From NCBI GenBank assembly GCA_965262255.1, contig OZ253505.1, positions 1,116,001 through 1,180,000 of the forward strand: 64,000 bases of DNA, in the 5' to 3' direction. Positions within the stretch are counted from its first letter, which is position 1, and each line of letters starts with the position of its first letter. Shown in pieces: positions 54,201-62,277 of this stretch. Made by a program: the position numbers and the translations under genes. This DNA is from JANQQC01 sp965262255. GTDB taxonomy: Bacteria > Pseudomonadota > Alphaproteobacteria > Caulobacterales > Hyphomonadaceae. The notes under the pieces are model-generated. The model ran no database searches. It was not told where the DNA came from and was given only the letters and a program-made list of their open reading frames with translations.

Positions 54201-55757
54201 ATGAGCTTGCTACGAAACACTTTAGTTCAAACCTCTTTAACACTCGCCAGCAGGCTACTGGGGTTTACGCGAGATATTTTAATCGCCGCGAAAATCGGCG
54301 CTGGCCCAATAGGCGATGCATTTTTTACGGCGTTAATGTTTCCAAACCTTTTTAGGCGCGTACTTGCAGAAGGAGCATTCACACAAGCTTTCGTCCCCGT
54401 TTATGCTCGAACATTGGAAGCCGAAGGAGCAGAGGCTGCACGTAAGGTTGCGCAAGAGGCGTTAAGGGGTCTATTCGCGCTCGCCGCCGCGATTATAATC
54501 ATTGCTGAAGTCGCGATGCCGTGGATTATGCTTGCAGTGCATGGGGGCTATCGCAACGACACTATTCACTTCAACCTTGCAGTGTCTTTAACCCAGATAA
54601 CAATGCCTTACTTGGCTTGCATGGCATTGACGGCTCTTTTGGCGGGAGTTTTAAACTCCGCTGGAAAATTTGCTTTATCGGCCGGAGCCCCAACATTATT
54701 CAATATAAGCTTAATAGTTGCGGCATTGCTCTCTGAGAATTCCTTGCAGTCGGCGAGGTATCTTGCCATTGCCGTTCTGCCTGCTGGAATAGCCCAAGCG
54801 AGCCTGTTGTGGTGGGGAGTTTCTCGGCAAAAAGTTAGGCTCAGCTTAGGTCTTCCTAAACTTACGCCTTCAGTAAAACGTGTAGTCGCGTTAGCTATTC
54901 CGGGAGTCATTGCCGCAAGTGGTGTGCAAATAAATTTTTTGATCAGCCAAGCATTAGCGAGTTTTGAGGAAAGTGCAAAATCATGGCTGTATTACGCAGA
55001 ACGTATCTATCAACTTCCGCTTGGACTAGTCGGGGTAGCGGTGGGAACTGCCATTCTGCCGCGGTTGGCGCGGTCAGTGCGAAGCGCGGAAGACGTTGAG
55101 CAAAGAAACCTTCTCAACGAAGGAATTATTCTTGCCATGGCTATGGTTCTACCGGCCGCATCCGCCCTCATGTTTGCGCCTGCATTTATTATTGAAGGAT
55201 TATATGGCCGGGGAGCTTTTTTATCCTCCGATGCTCAGCGTGCCGGAGATGCGTTGTTTCATTTCGCTTGGGGTATACCAGCGTTTGTACTGATTAAAGT
55301 CCTAGCCCCCGCCTTTTTTGCTCACGAAGATACGATAACTCCTATGAAGCACTCTTTAGCAAGCATGGTTGTAAACATTGGGCTTGGGGCAGGACTATTC
55401 TTTTGGCTAAGATCGACCGGAGTTCCCGGATATACCGGCTTAGCGATCGCGACCAGTGTTGCTGCTTGGAGCAATGTCGCTTTACTTATCTCGACGCTGA
55501 TACGTCGCAATTTATTTCTTCCGAACAAACTCCTAATGAGCAAACTCGTTCGAATTGCATTTGCGTCAACGTTTATGCTTTTAGCACTGCACGGCTTACT
55601 CATTTATTATAAAAGTGATAACAGTCTTATCAAGGGTGGCACGTTAGTTGAGTTAATCCTCTTTGTACTATCAGGTATTCTCGTTTACGCTATTGCAGCT
55701 TGGGGAACACGAGCCATAACTGTCTCAGAACTACTCAATTCTTTGCGAAAAAGATAA
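54201..55757 (+). CDS. murJ: Lipid II flippase MurJ
   Basis: MOP-superfamily carrier that flips lipid II across the inner membrane for peptidoglycan synthesis. The 518 residues have about 14 membrane helices and the family start SLTLASRLLGFTRDILIAAKIG, GDAFFTALMFPNLFRRVLAEGAFTQAFVPVY. It lies 109 bp after mutS and 22 bp before trpS, likely in one transcription unit with the following genes. Confidence 0.95.
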   Translation: MSLLRNTLVQTSLTLASRLLGFTRDILIAAKIGAGPIGDAFFTALMFPNLFRRVLAEGAFTQAFVPVYARTLEAEGAEAARKVAQEALRGLFALAAAIIIIAEVAMPWIMLAVHGGYRNDTIHFNLAVSLTQITMPYLACMALTALLAGVLNSAGKFALSAGAPTLFNISLIVAALLSENSLQSARYLAIAVLPAGIAQASLLWWGVSRQKVRLSLGLPKLTPSVKRVVALAIPGVIAASGVQINFLISQALASFEESAKSWLYYAERIYQLPLGLVGVAVGTAILPRLARSVRSAEDVEQRNLLNEGIILAMAMVLPAASALMFAPAFIIEGLYGRGAFLSSDAQRAGDALFHFAWGIPAFVLIKVLAPAFFAHEDTITPMKHSLASMVVNIGLGAGLFFWLRSTGVPGYTGLAIATSVAAWSNVALLISTLIRRNLFLPNKLLMSKLVRIAFASTFMLLALHGLLIYYKSDNSLIKGGTLVELILFVLSGILVYAIAAWGTRAITVSELLNSLRKR

Positions 55758-55778
55758 TCTCACTATATTGGCAAGGCG

Positions 55779-56795
55779 ATGACCAACAATTCTACTGACT
55801 TAGTTTTTTCCGGCGTACAGCCTAGCGGTGCGTTGCATATAGGGAATTACCTTGGCATGCTTAAACCAGCCGTTGCTCTGCAAGAGACCTATAGGTGCAT
55901 TTACTGCGTTGTCGACCTTCACGCTATAACGGTACCTCAAGATCCGAAAAAACTCGCGGATCAAACCCGGGAAATTGTAGCAGCCTTCTTAGCATCAGGT
56001 ATCAATCCAAAAGAAACCATTGTTTTTGCCCAGTCAAATGTACCAGCTCACGCAGAACTGGCTTGGTACTTCAATTGTGTCGCGAGAATGGGTTGGCTTG
56101 AAAGGATGACTCAGTTCAAAGAAAAATCTGGAAAAGATAATGAGCGTTCGTCAGTTGGACTATTTGACTACCCGGTTTTGCAAGCCGCCGATATACTAGC
56201 CTACCGCTCAACGCACGTTCCTGTCGGCGAGGATCAACTTCAGCATCTTGAACTATCGAAGTACATTGCCGAGCGATTCAATCGACAATTTAATGTACCC
56301 GATTTCTTTCCAAGTCCAATTGCAATTGTGAAAGGAACCGGAACTCGGGTTATGAGCTTAAAGGATGGTTTGAAGAAAATGTCTAAATCGGAACCTTCTG
56401 ATTTAAGCCGCATTAATCTGACCGACGATGCAGACGCTATCGCTCGCAAATTCAGGAAAGCCAAAACAGATTCAGGGGAAATTCCGGGAGAGTTGGCAGA
56501 ACTTGATAGTAGGCCTGAGGCGAAGAATCTCATTGGAATATACTGCGCACTAGCCAATCAACACCCCGGAGAAGCCCTTAACAATTTTGGCGGTCAAGGA
56601 TTCAGCGTACTCAAGAATGCTTTAGTGGATTTAGCTGTAGCGGAACTTTCTCCTGTCTCCTCGGAAATGCGCCGACATTTGTCGGATCAGAAAGGTATTG
56701 ATAACGTACTAAGGGAAGGAGCGGAAAAAGCACGTTCAATTTCAGAGCCAATCATGCGAGAAGTTCGCCGTGTAATAGGTTTTTGGAGGCCTTAA
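55779..56795 (+). CDS. trpS: Tryptophanyl-tRNA synthetase
   Basis: Charges tRNA-Trp. The 338 residues show the class I motifs PSGALHIGNYLG (about 15-26) and KKMSKS (about 205-210), the core YPVLQAADIL and the anticodon-binding C-terminal region. The length is standard. Confidence 0.97.
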   Translation: MTNNSTDLVFSGVQPSGALHIGNYLGMLKPAVALQETYRCIYCVVDLHAITVPQDPKKLADQTREIVAAFLASGINPKETIVFAQSNVPAHAELAWYFNCVARMGWLERMTQFKEKSGKDNERSSVGLFDYPVLQAADILAYRSTHVPVGEDQLQHLELSKYIAERFNRQFNVPDFFPSPIAIVKGTGTRVMSLKDGLKKMSKSEPSDLSRINLTDDADAIARKFRKAKTDSGEIPGELAELDSRPEAKNLIGIYCALANQHPGEALNNFGGQGFSVLKNALVDLAVAELSPVSSEMRRHLSDQKGIDNVLREGAEKARSISEPIMREVRRVIGFWRP

Positions 56796-56800
56796 ATTCT

Positions 56801-57271
56801 ATGTCGAAAAAGATCGTCGGATGGATAGGCTTATTGATGGCCGGATTGATTATCGGTTCGTGCCAACAGAGTAAAACACATGACAACGAACTCGATTTGG
56901 AGTTTAGTAACGCATTCGTGGTCTCACCTCCAGAGGGACGAACTTTCGCATTAGGAGGTTTTTCCGCCAAAATCGCAAAAGGCGAGGTTGATTTGATTAA
57001 TGTCAGTTCAGATATTGCTGAATCTGTTGAAATGCACGACGTTTCTTTAACTGACGGTGTAATGAAGATGAGAAAAGTTGATCGGATGGCAATCACAAAG
57101 GGAAAACCGCTGCTGCTCGAAAGAGGCGGCAAACACTTAATGCTGTTTGGAATTAGTTCTAAATTAGAAGTTGGAAAAAATCTCGTCTTCCAGATGACAG
57201 TTGAAGATTCCCAAGGAAACAACCATCTATTCGACATAGAGGCTGAAGTACGTTCAGCCGACGTAAACTGA
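56801..57271 (+). CDS. PCuAC-like periplasmic copper chaperone lipoprotein
   Basis: Matches the PCuAC/DUF461 family, which delivers Cu(I) to cytochrome oxidase CuA in the periplasm. From ATG 56801 the product is 156 residues with a lipobox LIIGSC (Cys20). Copper-binding residues appear in the expected order: EMHDVSLTDGVMKM (His, Met) and later GGKHLMLFG (His-x-Met). An upstream ATG at 56783 lies inside trpS and would precede the signal peptide; GGAGG lies 11 nt before 56801. The oxidase target is not in the window. Confidence 0.82.
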   Translation: MSKKIVGWIGLLMAGLIIGSCQQSKTHDNELDLEFSNAFVVSPPEGRTFALGGFSAKIAKGEVDLINVSSDIAESVEMHDVSLTDGVMKMRKVDRMAITKGKPLLLERGGKHLMLFGISSKLEVGKNLVFQMTVEDSQGNNHLFDIEAEVRSADVN

Positions 57272-57328
57272 TGCTAATAATCAGGACGCAATTTTTGCCC
57301 GCTAGACACGTTCTCTGAGGAGATTAAA

Positions 57329-57907
57329 ATGTACATTCAAACTGAATCAACGCCAAATCCCGATACTATGAAATTTATACCCGGGCGGGAGGTCGTCGGA
57401 GAACAAGGCCCGTTCGATTTTAGAAGTATTGATGTGGCCGGAGGAAGTCCGCTTGCGCAAGCATTATTTTCGGTGACGGGAGTAGAAGGGGTATTTTTGG
57501 GATCGGATTTTGTGTCCATTACAAAGTCTTCGGAACAAGAGTGGAAGCACGTAAAGACTCTTTGTTTAGCGACGATTATGGATCACTTTGTTGCAGGTCT
57601 ACCAGTAATACTATCTTCTGACAACACATCCACGTTGCAAGAAAAAGAAGTTGTTTATGAAGGCGAAACAGCCGAGATAGTTGCAGAAATAAAGGAACTG
57701 ATAGACACACGGGTTAGACCCGCGGTTGCGAGAGACGGAGGAGACATAGTATTTCACGGATTTGATAGTGAGACGGGTTTAGTCCAACTCCACATGCGTG
57801 GTGCTTGCGCGGGATGTCCCTCATCGACATACACGTTGAAACAAGGAATCGAAAACCTACTCAGAGCCTACGTTCCTGAGGTCACCGCGGTTGAAGCCGT
57901 TCTTTAA
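57329..57907 (+). CDS. Nfu-type iron-sulfur cluster scaffold/carrier
   Basis: Carries Fe-S clusters to apo-proteins. The 192 residues join an N-terminal Nfu_N domain (MYIQTESTPNPDTMKFIPG) and a C-terminal NifU-like domain with the CxxC motif GACAGCPSS that binds a cluster (about residues 155-165). This alphaproteobacterial/mitochondrial NFU1 arrangement lacks the A-type domain of E. coli NfuA. It follows the copper chaperone and precedes the nitroreductase in one apparent operon. Confidence 0.95.
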   Translation: MYIQTESTPNPDTMKFIPGREVVGEQGPFDFRSIDVAGGSPLAQALFSVTGVEGVFLGSDFVSITKSSEQEWKHVKTLCLATIMDHFVAGLPVILSSDNTSTLQEKEVVYEGETAEIVAEIKELIDTRVRPAVARDGGDIVFHGFDSETGLVQLHMRGACAGCPSSTYTLKQGIENLLRAYVPEVTAVEAVL

Positions 57908-57938
57908 CTAATCCGAAATGATCCGAAGGAACTTTGAG

Positions 57939-58544
57939 ATGAATAAAGACTCTGACAAGCAAATTGTCGATCGAATCTTTAGTTACGGTCGCAGTTATAA
58001 TGATTTTAAGAAGGCTGACATTCCTGAAAATCTTATACGGGCAGTTTATGACTTAGCAAAGATGGGGCCTACCAGTGCAAACTGTTCACCGGCCCGTTTT
58101 TTGTTTCTTCATTCAGATGAGAGCAAAGCGCGCTTAATGCCTCATTTGTCTCCTGGAAATCTCGAAAAAACTAACGCGGCACCATGGGTCGCGATCATTG
58201 CGCATGACATGGAATTTCAGCAGAAACTTCCCGATTTGTTTCCACACAATTTAGATGCCATCAACTGGTTTTCAGACGAAAAAGTTCGAGAGGTGACGGC
58301 ATTCCGCAATGGCACCTTACAAAGCGCTTACTTTCTGGTCGCCGCACGAGCATTAGGGCTTGATACCGGCCCGATGTCGGGGTTTAACAATGAAGGTGTG
58401 GACAATGAGTTTTTTATTGGGTCAGGAACCATACGAGAAACTTGGCGCTCAAATTGGATTTGCAATCTCGGCTATGGAACGGACAAAAATTTATTTGACC
58501 GTTCGCCAAGATTAACGTTTGATGAAGCGTGTGTGGTTCTCTAA
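57939..58544 (+). CDS. Nitroreductase-family protein, RutE/HadB-like
   Basis: FMN-dependent oxidoreductase resembling malonic semialdehyde reductase RutE: MGPTSANCSPARFLF (flavin site), YFLVAARALGLDTGPMSGF and LGYG near the end. From ATG 57939 (AAGGA 9 nt upstream) the length is 201; ATG 57918 lacks a ribosome site. No other pyrimidine-degradation (rut) gene is present, so the physiological substrate is unknown. Confidence 0.85.
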   Translation: MNKDSDKQIVDRIFSYGRSYNDFKKADIPENLIRAVYDLAKMGPTSANCSPARFLFLHSDESKARLMPHLSPGNLEKTNAAPWVAIIAHDMEFQQKLPDLFPHNLDAINWFSDEKVREVTAFRNGTLQSAYFLVAARALGLDTGPMSGFNNEGVDNEFFIGSGTIRETWRSNWICNLGYGTDKNLFDRSPRLTFDEACVVL

Positions 58545-58560
58545 ATTTTAGGATCACACC

Positions 58561-59181
58561 ATGGCCACATTGGCCATCAATACCTCCGGGCAATATTCAG
58601 ACGTTGGTGCTAGAAACGGCACAACAACAGTCGTGCGAACGTTCAGCAACCCGCGTGAACAAGACGTTGAGTTAGCAGGACTTGTTAGCAATGTCTGTCA
58701 GTCAGCGGGTGTTACGTTTAGAGATATTGAACGAATTGGAGTTGTCGTCGGGCCTGGTAGTTTTACGGGATTGCGCGTTGGTTTAGCCTTTGCGAAAGGT
58801 CTAGGGTTAGTTCTGAAAGTTCCGATAATAGGGGTTACCTCCCTCGAAGCGGCAGTTCCCGAGTTTTCACAACAAAAGCAACTCATTGCTTTGACGGCAA
58901 AACGTAGACTGCCAGAAAAAACTTGGTGGACTCAACTTGTCGTCAATGACGAGTGTTCCGGCGAAGCTTATGAATGTGACTCAGAATCTGTTAAAAGGAT
59001 AGCCAGATTACATAAGGTGGAAGTTCTTTCTGATACTCCCGATTCGTTCGAGTCTTCTGCCTGCGCGGTGGCACCTTGTGCCGTCAACGTGTTAAGAGTT
59101 ATAGAGACCGCAGAACCTCAATCGCGTCCTGCCAAAGCACTATACGTTCGGCGGCCCGATGCAACGCCTCGTAAGTCTTAA
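58561..59181 (+). CDS. tsaB: tRNA threonylcarbamoyladenosine biosynthesis protein TsaB
   Basis: Partner of TsaD and TsaE in making t6A37 in tRNA. The 206 residues show the ASKHA-type start TLAINTSGQYSDVG and the signature GPGSFTGLRVGLAFAKGL (about residues 65-82), with a C-terminal ALYVRRPDA. It is slightly shorter than the usual 220-230 because the middle is condensed (about residues 115-150). Many alphaproteobacteria carry rimI directly after tsaB; here fur follows instead. Confidence 0.92.
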   Translation: MATLAINTSGQYSDVGARNGTTTVVRTFSNPREQDVELAGLVSNVCQSAGVTFRDIERIGVVVGPGSFTGLRVGLAFAKGLGLVLKVPIIGVTSLEAAVPEFSQQKQLIALTAKRRLPEKTWWTQLVVNDECSGEAYECDSESVKRIARLHKVEVLSDTPDSFESSACAVAPCAVNVLRVIETAEPQSRPAKALYVRRPDATPRKS

Positions 59182-59241
59182 ACTTAGAAATTTTTTCTAT
59201 ATATCTAGACTCTTAACACTAAATCTTGCATAAATAGCAAC

Positions 59242-59652
59242 ATGAGCAGTTTGGAAAAATTAGCCGAGAAAAACGGTCTTAGAATGACTGAACCTAGGCG
59301 GATAATCGCCCGGGTCTTATCAAAGTCTACCGACCACCCAGATGCCGAAGAGTTGCATCGTCGTGCTTCAAAAATCGACAGTTCTATTTCGTTAGCGACG
59401 GTCTACCGAACGATGAAATTGTTTGAAGAATACGAAATTATAGAACGTCACGACTTTGGCAAGGGCCGATCAAGATTTGAGCAAGTTCCAGATGAACATC
59501 ATGATCATTTGATTGATGTGCGATCAGGAAAAGTTATCGAGTTTCAAAATGAAGAAATCGAACGATTGCAAGAAGAAATTGCGAAGGCACACGGTTACAA
59601 ATTAGTTGACCATAAGCTGGAACTCTATGGGGTGCCGTTAGATCAAGAGTAG
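59242..59652 (+). CDS. fur: Fur-family transcriptional regulator
   Basis: Metal-dependent DNA-binding repressor. The 136 residues show LRMTEPRRIIARVLSKS, the winged helix with ISLATVYRTMKLFEEY (about 50-65), and the metal region DEHHDHLIDVRSGKVIEF (about 88-105), which provides the regulatory His/Glu ligands. C-terminal CxxC motifs are absent, as in many alphaproteobacterial Fur/Mur proteins. Iron (Fur) or manganese (Mur) cannot be told apart here. Confidence 0.93.
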   Translation: MSSLEKLAEKNGLRMTEPRRIIARVLSKSTDHPDAEELHRRASKIDSSISLATVYRTMKLFEEYEIIERHDFGKGRSRFEQVPDEHHDHLIDVRSGKVIEFQNEEIERLQEEIAKAHGYKLVDHKLELYGVPLDQE

Positions 59653-59755
59653 ATACGCGTCATCCTATTTCTATAAAAATGGAATCGGTAGAGCGGTATG
59701 CGTTCTGGTTCAAATTACGCGACATGCATTTGCTCTAAGTTGGCGAAGAACAGCA

Positions 59756-60544
59756 TCAGATATCGCGTTCAAAGGGCTGTAACAAGAGCGACGATGTATG
59801 TTGATCCTTATGACTACGCCATTGGCTTTGACCGATTGTCATTCGTTTGTGTCCAAGTTCGGGTTGCGACTTGTGCGTTCCGAACAAATTGTCCCATACG
59901 CTCAGGAAAAATCCAAAATTTTGAATGCTTTCCTGTTGATCGATCGAGTGGTGAACGCGATGCATATCTGGAGTCACTATTACAATTCGGAAAATTTTAT
60001 CGACCGTCTTGGGAACGCGGATGTTGGCATGATTGAACTGGGCTGAGGCATTGAGTACAATTTCAAACCAAAGCACAGCTAGTGCAGAGAACCCAAAACA
60101 GAGTACGAAACCCGCTTTCCAAAGTGTAGAAATAAGAATCTCCAAGGGGTGAAAACGAAGAGCGGTAGTAACATCCACGTGAATGTCACTATGGTGGACC
60201 CGGTGTAAGCGCCAGAAGAAAGGTATCTTGTGGCTAAGAACATGTTGAATCCAGACCGCAAAGTCCATCACTATTATCGCAACTATGAATTCCGCGATTG
60301 GATTGATTGGGTAAAAGTTAAGTAGTCCAAAAGTGTTTAGCTCAGCCCATAGTGCCAATGCTACAAGCCCACCCGGAACAAGTATTCGCATGACGATAGC
60401 CCCAATCAGAAAAATCATCCAGCTCCCGAGCCAGCGATGTCCGCGAGCATCCTTCAATTCCCTTTTCGGAAAGAACAATTCAAGGGCAGCTAGAATCGAA
60501 AAGGCAACTGAGAAGGTTAAGACGCGCAAGTGTAGTTCGGACAT
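59756..60544 (-). CDS. Sterol desaturase-like membrane di-iron hydroxylase
   Basis: The 262 residues belong to the fatty acid hydroxylase/sterol desaturase family. Four or five membrane helices occupy residues 1-105 and 130-165. Histidine boxes are HVLSHKIPFFWRLHRVHHS (about 105-123), FNHANI (about 173-178) and MHRVHHS (about 195-201), which bind two irons. The lipid substrate is unknown. It converges with fur. Confidence 0.9.
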   Translation of the reverse strand: MSELHLRVLTFSVAFSILAALELFFPKRELKDARGHRWLGSWMIFLIGAIVMRILVPGGLVALALWAELNTFGLLNFYPINPIAEFIVAIIVMDFAVWIQHVLSHKIPFFWRLHRVHHSDIHVDVTTALRFHPLEILISTLWKAGFVLCFGFSALAVLWFEIVLNASAQFNHANIRVPKTVDKIFRIVIVTPDMHRVHHSIDQQESIQNFGFFLSVWDNLFGTHKSQPELGHKRMTIGQSQWRSHKDQHTSSLLLQPFERDI

Positions 60545-60691
60545 AACCCTGACAAAATAGTAAAATTGCTGGTTATAGCACTAAGGAAGACATATTTTCT
60601 GTTGCTAATAACCTCAAACATTGGCAAAATTGGTGGAAGTCAGTGTTCCAAAGTAAACTAAGCGCCAGAAATCATACTACCGGATTATGCC

Positions 60692-61162
60692 ATGGCTAAC
60701 TCTCCTTTACATCACTTAATCGAGTCGCTATACGACCTGACGAGCCAAGGCCGAGTTAAATGGGTTCATCAACCTGAAGGCGTGTATGAAATTAGAGTCG
60801 AACCGTTAGCAGTGATGTTGAACTCGAAAACAAAAGTTTTTGTTTTACTAGGCCCACTGGGTCAAGAAATCGCAAGTTTCGAGTTCAAGAGTTTAAAAGA
60901 AGCAGCGGCTAGAGGCGAAAGCCGATACTGTGAAGTATGCAATCGTTTACTAGACTTGGCGAGCAAAGAGCCAACTGTCTCTAACGGTTCCCAACCAAGC
61001 TCGTCGTCTCGTAAGATACCCAGGACCCGCCATTCAAAGGCTAATACTTCATCAGCCAAACCTCGTTCAACAAGAAAAGCTGATTCAGAAACAATTGATG
61101 TTGCCAAGGCTATAAGAGATCTAGCTGACAAAATAAATGAGCCTGATCAGGGTAGAGGATAA
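60692..61162 (+). CDS. Unknown protein with basic disordered tail (156 aa)
   Basis: Residues 1-80 form a compact alpha/beta region (LIESLYDLTSQGRVKWVHQ, EGVYEIRVEPLAVMLNSKTKVFVLLG, EIASFEFKSLKEAAARG) of unknown family. Residues 100-135 are Ser/Arg/Lys-rich and likely disordered. The last 20 residues are a helix (VAKAIRDLADKI). No signal peptide or membrane segment. No close context beyond the sterol desaturase upstream and the coiled-coil gene downstream. Confidence 0.6.
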   Translation: MANSPLHHLIESLYDLTSQGRVKWVHQPEGVYEIRVEPLAVMLNSKTKVFVLLGPLGQEIASFEFKSLKEAAARGESRYCEVCNRLLDLASKEPTVSNGSQPSSSSRKIPRTRHSKANTSSAKPRSTRKADSETIDVAKAIRDLADKINEPDQGRG

Positions 61163-61314
61163 ATCAGATCAAATTTTCCACGGAATCGAACGGCTCTTAA
61201 CTAGTCTCTCTGGTTACAAGTTGTAAAGAGAATTTTTTTCATCAAGAGTATTGTAATCTTGCAGCACAAGCATTATCTCCAGTTAGAATCAACGATACTT
61301 TTTCGAGAAATGTT

Positions 61315-61849
61315 ATGTCTGATCAAGGTAAGAAAGAAAAATCTATCGCCCGGTGGCTTAAGAACGCCGAGGATCACAGCCGAATGGAAGCTCAACTTGC
61401 GACAATAAAGACGCAGGTAGACGGTTTGAACCAATGGGTTGGTAAGCTTGAGGACGGCCTAACCGAACTTCGTAAGGAACTAGTAGGACGGATAGACGAT
61501 GTTCAATCAGAAGCGAAAGACGGACTCAACAAAACTAATACCCGAATTGACGATTTACGTGCAGAAATGACAAAAGGTTTTGAAAAGACTAATGCACGAA
61601 CCGACGATTTACGTGCAGAAATGACAGAAGGTTTTGAAAAAACGAATGAAAAGATTGTCAAAAGAAACGAGAAATAGGAGGAATTTCGTTATGACATGAA
61701 TATACTTATAAATGCGCTCAGAAAAGAAGCGGAAGAGCGAGACGAAAAGCAAAAGAAAGAAGCTAGCAAAGATACGATGGATAGCAGGAACCGTAATCAC
61801 AGCGATTGGTGTCGCGACAGCAGTGGCAGCACTGTTTCTTGGCGGTTAA
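61315..61849 (+). pseudogene. Coiled-coil protein with C-terminal membrane anchor, broken by a stop and a frameshift
   Basis: The intact part (61315-61677, 120 codons) is a highly charged coiled coil with three 18-residue repeats (DDxxxExxxGxxKTNxRx). After an in-frame TAG the same frame continues with helical charged sequence (LRKEAEERDEKQKKEASK) to about 61768. In the +1 frame from 61775 the DNA reads RWIAGTVITAIGVATAVAALFLGG and stops at 61849. That is a typical tail membrane anchor, so the ancestral gene probably encoded about 178 residues with a C-terminal anchor. Function unknown; the truncated product may still be made. Confidence 0.6.
61495..61656 (+). repeat. Three tandem 54-bp repeats within the coiled-coil gene
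   Basis: Units at 61495-61548 (diverged), 61549-61602 and 61603-61656 (near-identical) each encode 18 residues of the pattern DDLRAEMTxGFEKTNxxx. The last two units differ at few positions, indicating recent duplication. Confidence 0.85.
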
Positions 61850-62277
61850 ACTACTGTACTGTGCATTGAGAGTTTGCTTTAATTACAAAAAGATATACTA
61901 GTCAAAACAAGGCGTTTTTCAAAAAATGTCTAACGTTGCGATCGTATCAACGTAACGAACATCGGTTGTTCTTTAGCAAGAATAATTCTGTTCAATGTTA
62001 GGCAAAATGATGTGTGACCGCCATTTCGTTACGCCACCTAACCATATTATTGGAATCAAAACCATTGGCGACGCTAGATCCAGCGCGATCTAAGTAGAAG
62101 CATCATTGTCAAAAATTAAACGCTAGTGAGTCAAATTGAAATTCTATTGCTGACCTCCGCTCGAAGAAATCTGACGCATCTTGTGCGAATCCTAACTAAT
62201 TTATAGCGCATTCCAAATTTCTAAATTAGATTCGGTTCAACTCAAATAATCCCCACCGAGAAAGAAATATTCCTCGT
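61850..62277. other. Intergenic region, no supported gene
   Basis: About 430 bases before the TonB receptor. It is AT-rich without convincing frames, RNA genes or terminators. Confidence 0.4.
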
